Part shown: positions 7,035 to 10,069 of the stretch, one piece after another
Numbering within the stretch: the first letter of the stretch is position 1
Layout of the letters: every line of letters starts with the position of its first letter
From: Candidatus Njordarchaeota archaeon
Lineage (GTDB): Archaea; Asgardarchaeota; Njordarchaeia; Njordarchaeales; JAHKLH01
DNA length: 10,069 nucleotides
Direction of reading: 5' to 3'
Assembly (NCBI GenBank): GCA_029856635.1
Contig: JAHKLH010000043.1
Coordinates: 1 to 10,069, forward strand
Notes under the pieces: generated by a model
Told to the model about the DNA's origin: nothing
Seen by the model: the letters and a program-made list of their open reading frames with translations, nothing else
Database searches by the model: none
Program-made: the position numbers and the translations under genes

Positions 7035-7039
7035 AGGTG
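7035..7039 (+). promoter_or_regulatory. Shine-Dalgarno AGGTG before TTG 7047
   Basis: AGGTG lies 7 bases before the TTG at 7047 and 13 before the TTG at 7053. It matches the site type used by the reductase gene and argues for a start at 7047. Confidence 0.45.
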
Positions 7040-7046
7040 TAATATA

Positions 7047-7496
7047 TTGGTTTTGAGAATATGCTTGATTAGTGTTCAATACATTGGAACTATTACAGGA
7101 GGAGGTGGTATTCATGTTGTTAACTTATCAAAAGAGCTAGCAAAAATGGGTAATGATGTAACCGTTCTCAGTATGGGCATTAAAAACCTACCAGAATCAG
7201 AAACTATTACGCTCGATGGTGCAAGAATCAATATTCGTAGGTTCTTTACACAGGATAGCTATAAAATAAGCAATCCATACGAGGGTTCTAAGCGAGAGGA
7301 AATAAATAGACTTCATGAATTCTGTGAAAAAGTCCTAGCATTCGTTCTAAAAGAAAACTTTGATATTATTCATCTCCATGGTCATTTTATGATTCCATCT
7401 ATGGCAAAACAATTAAAGGAGAAAAAATGTAGTGCAAAAATAAATACCACGTTTCAGGCATTTGAATCATTGATTGAATTAACAAAGGAAAAATAA
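7047..7496 (+). CDS. Glycosyltransferase family 4, N-terminal half (interrupted gene)
   Basis: N-terminal Rossmann half of a GT-B fold glycosyltransferase, the half that binds the acceptor. It begins M-V-L-R-I-C-L-I-S-V, then the glycine loop TGGGGIHVVNLSKELAKMG and NDVTVLSMG, typical of GT4 enzymes, and later DIIHLHGHFMIPSMA where the domain's last strands lie. It has 149 residues and stops at TAA 7494-7496 after a lysine-rich tail (LTKEK). The next in-frame codon is an ATG opening the second half, so reading through the stop would give one protein of 432 positions, the normal GT4 size. Start chosen at TTG 7047 from the AGGTG site; TTG 7053 fits the family equally well, and an in-frame TTG at 6891 would add 52 unlikely residues. 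Either a nonsense mutation or a true split gene. It would act at the cytosolic face on a nucleotide-sugar; the sugar is unknown. Confidence 0.75.
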   Translation: MVLRICLISVQYIGTITGGGGIHVVNLSKELAKMGNDVTVLSMGIKNLPESETITLDGARINIRRFFTQDSYKISNPYEGSKREEINRLHEFCEKVLAFVLKENFDIIHLHGHFMIPSMAKQLKEKKCSAKINTTFQAFESLIELTKEK

Positions 7497-8345
7497 ATGA
7501 CAAGTAAGGAAATTATAAATTTTATTATTCAAAAGGAAAGAGAGGCACTAGCGTACTCTGATGCTGTAATAATTGCAAGTAAGCATCTCCTTAATGAACT
7601 AAGAAAAGTGCATGGGGATTTAATGGATAAAATAAATGTAAAGATAATTCCTAGTGGTGTCAGCAATGATTTAATCAAATATGAGAGAAACTATCAAATA
7701 ATTGAAGAAATTCGGCAAAAAATTGGATGTGATTATATTTTATTTAATTTGAATAGAATAGATCCCTCAAAGAAAATTGAATACATAATAAATGCATTAC
7801 CGGATGTTTGTAGGAAATTAAAAAAGAAAATAGCATTACTAATTGCTGGAAAACTAGAAAAGCGTAATATTGATTACAGAAATTATTTGAAAAAGCTTGC
7901 GAGTGAGATAATGAAAAATCATCCTGATATTAGTATAGTAATTATGGAAAATATTCCAGAAGCAGAGAAGATTTTACTGTATGATGCAGCAGATGTTTTC
8001 GTAATGTCGTCTCCTACAGAACCATTTGGAATTACCATTTTAGAGGCATTAGCTCGAGGCACTCCCGTAGTTGTTACTGATGCACCGGGACCTAGGGAGA
8101 TTTTTAATATAAGAGACTCTTTTAATACTCCGTTTCTGGTAATGAAGTATGGTGTTCTTGTTAACTTTCAAAGTCCTCACAAGATTGATAATTTGAGTGC
8201 AGCAATTGCATATTTGCTCAAGAATTTAGAGCATTTTAGGAGACATTCTGATGAGATGATTAAATTTGTAAAGCAAAGCTATAGTTGGACAACAGTAGCT
8301 CGTAAGGTATTAGAAGTATATAAAGAACTGCTTAAGGAAAAATGA
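7497..8345 (+). CDS. Glycosyltransferase family 4, C-terminal half (interrupted gene)
   Basis: C-terminal, nucleotide-sugar-binding half of the GT4 enzyme begun upstream, 282 residues. Visible: EREALAYSDAVIIAS (14-28, linker to the second domain), VKIIPSGV (48-55), NRIDPSKKIEYIINAL (86-101, the start of the Glycos_transf_1-type domain), LLIAG (114-118), then YDAADVFVMSSPTEPFGITILE with the conserved E-x7-E pair Glu175 and Glu183, and PVVVTDAPGPREI. The end is a helical tail (SYSWTTVARKVLEVYKELLKEK) that crosses back to the N-domain in GT-B enzymes. The ATG directly follows the TAA of the first half in the same frame, and AAGGA ends 7 bases upstream, so translation could restart here. All catalytic features of this half are intact, with no sign of wider decay. 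It ends 4 bases from the convergent MFS gene. Confidence 0.82.
   Translation: MTSKEIINFIIQKEREALAYSDAVIIASKHLLNELRKVHGDLMDKINVKIIPSGVSNDLIKYERNYQIIEEIRQKIGCDYILFNLNRIDPSKKIEYIINALPDVCRKLKKKIALLIAGKLEKRNIDYRNYLKKLASEIMKNHPDISIVIMENIPEAEKILLYDAADVFVMSSPTEPFGITILEALARGTPVVVTDAPGPREIFNIRDSFNTPFLVMKYGVLVNFQSPHKIDNLSAAIAYLLKNLEHFRRHSDEMIKFVKQSYSWTTVARKVLEVYKELLKEK
8336..8343 (-). terminator. T-tract terminator candidate of the MFS gene
   Basis: Minus-strand ATTTTTCC beginning 6 bases after the MFS stop codon; it lies inside the last codons of the convergent glycosyltransferase. Confidence 0.3.
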
Positions 8346-8349
8346 AGAA

Positions 8350-9564
8350 CTATTCTAATATTTTTCCTCGTGTCTCGGGTAATCTCCAAATAATAGCATT
8401 TGTTAGAAATGCAGTAATACTCGCTATTCCTATCGCAGCCCATCCTACATCTGGAAATACTGTCGCTAAATAGGCAACTATTATCGGGCTTACAATATTT
8501 ATAGTTCTACCCATGTTAAAACAAAATCCAGTTCCAGTAGCTCTAACCTCTGTTGGAAAGATCTCACTTAAAATAGCACCAAATCCAGACCAAAATCCTG
8601 TTGAGAATCCTAATGGGAACGCAAAGATTAGCAATAAGACAGGATCATGAGTAAAGAAGGAATATGCTATAATGAATATTCCATACATATTAATGAATAC
8701 TATCCAAGCTTTTCGTCTTCCAATTGCATCTTGAATATATCCATAAAGCAAGTAACCTAATGCTGCACCCATTTGTGATAAAATTAAATACTCCATGCTT
8801 TTAATGAGCTCAATTCCAACTTGTTCTCTAAGATAATTAACATAAAATGACCAGAAAAGCCAATAACTGAACATAGCACATATATCCAATAGGAGTGCTA
8901 GAACTACCTCACGTTTGTATTTAACAAAAAGAAGTTTCAAGAGCTCCTTTGTCTGTCTTCTTCTAATTTTTGCTAATTTTTTATGCCAATATGGTGACTC
9001 AGATACTACGAGCAAGACCACTAAAGCAATAATTATACCAGGGAGCGCTGCGATATAGAATGCTCCTCTCCAACCGAGTAAGGGCGCAATAAATCTAGCA
9101 TCAATAGCAGCAAGGATTACCCCAATAGGCCAACCAAGTTGAATAATTCCTACGATCTTTCCTCTAATATCTGGTGGTGAAAACTCCGTAACTAATGTCA
9201 TTCCAGTTGCCCATTCGCCACCTACGCCAAATCCAGTAAGTAATCTGACAATCATGAGCTCCCACAGATTACGCACGAATCCCGTTAATAATGTGAAAAA
9301 GGAATAGGTAAATATGGATAATGTTAATGATTTCTTCCTTCCTATCTTATCAGCGAGAATTCCAAAGAAGAATCCACCAATCCCAGATCCTGCTAACGTC
9401 AATCCTATTACAATTCCCATCCCTATTTTTCCAAAGCCAAGTTCATTTGCAATATCAATAATCAATATTGTTATGAGAAAAGCATCAAAGGCATCAAAAA
9501 TCCAACCTAACAGAACAGAATATACAGCACGTCTCGCATCAATTATCAGCCTCTTCATTACCAT
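8350..9564 (-). CDS. MFS transporter, metabolite:H+ symporter-like
   Basis: Major facilitator superfamily secondary transporter in the cytoplasmic membrane, 404 residues from ATG 9564, with 12 predicted helices in two bundles of six and a basic central loop (KKLAKIRRRQTKELLK). Diagnostic features: FDAFDAF in helix 1; motif A FGILADKIGRKK between helices 2 and 3, echoed as YGYIQDAIGRRKA between 8 and 9; RLLTGFGVGGEWATG in helix 4; RGKIVGIIQLGWPIG in helix 5; EIFPTEVRATGTG near helix 10/11; and the C-terminal signature LPETRGKILE. The GGEW and helix-1 acidic pair recall organic-acid, aromatic-acid and sialic-acid proton symporters; the actual substrate is unknown. Possible starts are TTG 9588, GTG 9573, ATG 9564 and ATG 9558. 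The promoter near 9614-9630 predicts a transcript start about 9593, giving a leader of about 30 bases to ATG 9564. No catabolic neighbour hints at the substrate. Confidence 0.88.
   Translation of the reverse strand: MVMKRLIIDARRAVYSVLLGWIFDAFDAFLITILIIDIANELGFGKIGMGIVIGLTLAGSGIGGFFFGILADKIGRKKSLTLSIFTYSFFTLLTGFVRNLWELMIVRLLTGFGVGGEWATGMTLVTEFSPPDIRGKIVGIIQLGWPIGVILAAIDARFIAPLLGWRGAFYIAALPGIIIALVVLLVVSESPYWHKKLAKIRRRQTKELLKLLFVKYKREVVLALLLDICAMFSYWLFWSFYVNYLREQVGIELIKSMEYLILSQMGAALGYLLYGYIQDAIGRRKAWIVFINMYGIFIIAYSFFTHDPVLLLIFAFPLGFSTGFWSGFGAILSEIFPTEVRATGTGFCFNMGRTINIVSPIIVAYLATVFPDVGWAAIGIASITAFLTNAIIWRLPETRGKILE
8360..8367 (+). terminator. T-tract terminator candidate of the glycosyltransferase
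   Basis: ATTTTTCC beginning 15 bases after the glycosyltransferase stop, within the 3' end of the convergent MFS gene. With the minus-strand copy at 8336-8343 it would form an overlapping bidirectional termination zone. Confidence 0.3.
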
Positions 9565-9613
9565 TATACTCACAATTATATAATCCAAAGATAATATTAA
9601 TACTTTTCATATG

Positions 9614-9630
9614 TTAATATATATTTCAAA
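9614..9630 (-). promoter_or_regulatory. BRE/TATA promoter of the MFS gene
   Basis: On the minus strand TTTGAAA (9624-9630, BRE-like) followed by TATATATTAA (9614-9623). It predicts a start near 9593. A second TATA-like element, TTATATAA (9576-9583), is too close to ATG 9564 but could serve a leaderless start at ATG 9558. Confidence 0.5.
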
Positions 9631-9921
9631 TTTGCTTATATTTTACGCATTTATTTAAATCATCAAGCACACTACTCATTACACGCGAAAGCAGTAATAT
9701 GGTATAAATTGATTAAAATTTATGCTCCAAAAATTTCACCAAATAAACAATCTATAGAACATGATTATCCTTTTATGAAAATTCATTTGCTTTAACATAC
9801 TGATTAATTTCTTTATTGAAATAACTTTCTTATTTCCAATTTTTTTAATTTCTAAGGTTTTTCATCAATTTACTCAAATTTGGCATAGTTAATAATATTT
9901 TCCATTTATATCATGAATTGA

Positions 9922-9930
9922 CATATATTG
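9922..9930 (+). promoter_or_regulatory. TATA box of the AbrB-like gene
   Basis: CATATATTG is centred about 24 bases upstream of the ATG at 9950, the spacing expected for a leaderless archaeal transcript. Confidence 0.45.
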
Positions 9931-9949
9931 TTGTATTATAGTGAGAATT

Positions 9950-10069
9950 ATGGAAACTGCCATACGCCAACTTGATGAATTCGGTCGCATATCAATACCA
10001 GCAAAGTGGAGAAAAAGACTATTCTCCAATACAAAAACAGCTGTGCTTATTGAATTAGAGGATCGAATC
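9950..10069 (+). CDS. AbrB/SpoVT-type DNA-binding protein, 5' end only
   Basis: The first 40 codons of a swapped-hairpin AbrB-fold protein, truncated by the window edge. METAIRQLDEFGRISIPAKW followed by RKRLF matches the family pattern of an x-D-x-x-G-R-I-x-I-P core followed by a basic helix (R-K-R-L), and the next strand TAVLIELED fits the fold. Family members are small dimeric regulators or the antitoxins of VapBC-type pairs; archaea have many. Whether a toxin gene follows cannot be seen. The start is ATG 9950 by TATA spacing; GTG 9941 in frame (three codons earlier) is possible. It is divergent from the MFS gene, so it could regulate that gene, but this is inference. Confidence 0.82.
   Translation, partial: METAIRQLDEFGRISIPAKWRKRLFSNTKTAVLIELEDRI

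Larger units (their letters stand above)
6704..7046. other. Divergent intergenic region between radical SAM and glycosyltransferase genes
   Basis: Holds the leftward radical SAM promoter, two short inverted repeats, a rightward TATA-like box and the Shine-Dalgarno of the glycosyltransferase. From 6891 to 7046 it stays open in the frame of the glycosyltransferase, but the encoded peptide looks unlike any GT4 N-terminus and is probably non-coding. No RNA gene is recognisable. Confidence 0.5.
9565..9949. other. AT-rich divergent intergenic region
   Basis: About 385 bases with no credible coding frame; the longest starts give only about a dozen codons. It contains the MFS promoter at its left end and the promoter of the AbrB-like gene at its right end. 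No tRNA fold, no strong hairpin and no repeat array were recognised. Confidence 0.55.

Noticed and set aside
6891..7046. N-terminal extension of the glycosyltransferase from TTG 6891
   Set aside because: The extension of 52 residues is unlike GT4 N-termini, carries no motif, and the AGGTG site supports TTG 7047.
7494..7496. Read-through of the stop as a recoded amino acid
   Set aside because: The codon is TAA, whereas known archaeal recoding uses TAG (pyrrolysine) or TGA (selenocysteine).
9565..9949. Hidden tRNA, small RNA or attachment site in the right-hand gap
   Set aside because: No cloverleaf, no TTCRA-type loop, no GC-rich island and no direct repeat pair was seen; the region is uniformly AT-rich.

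Overview
The window looks like chromosomal DNA from an AT-rich archaeon, most likely a thermophile of the Thermoproteota/TACK group. That reading rests on archaeal TATA boxes with upstream purine-rich BRE-like elements, GGTG-type Shine-Dalgarno sites before TTG and GTG starts, heavy use of ATA and AGA/AGG codons, a geranylgeranyl-reductase-family flavoprotein of the kind used for archaeal lipids, and an AbrB/SpoVT-type regulator. The exact lineage cannot be fixed from the sequence. I see no tRNA, rRNA, CRISPR array, insertion sequence or integrase.

Layout, left to right: (1) an orphan polytopic membrane protein on the minus strand (118-996). (2) Divergent from it, a geranylgeranyl reductase homologue on the plus strand (1185-2449), broken by a one-base frameshift near 2094-2098. 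(3) Convergent with that, a minus-strand ABC operon: an ATPase (4105-4890) overlapping a large double-length ABC-2-type permease (2514-4121) by 17 bases. (4) A minus-strand radical SAM protein with a B12-binding-like N-terminal region (5126-6703). (5) Divergent from it, a GT4 family glycosyltransferase on the plus strand, cut into two same-frame halves (7047-7496 and 7497-8345) by a TAA followed directly by ATG. (6) Convergent with it and only 4 bases away, a minus-strand MFS transporter (8350-9564). (7) A 385-base promoter-bearing gap, then the first 40 codons of an AbrB/SpoVT-like regulator running off the right edge.

These genes do not form one obvious pathway. A loose theme is the cell envelope: isoprenoid lipid reduction, a cytosolic glycosyltransferase, an ABC exporter, an orphan membrane protein, and a radical SAM enzyme that might belong to the archaeal lipid-modifying radical SAM families (inference only). 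No clearly new multi-gene system is visible. The points most worth checking are the two interrupted genes in 10 kb (one frameshift, one in-frame stop with a possible reinitiation signal), the identity of the radical SAM enzyme, and the internally duplicated ABC permease.
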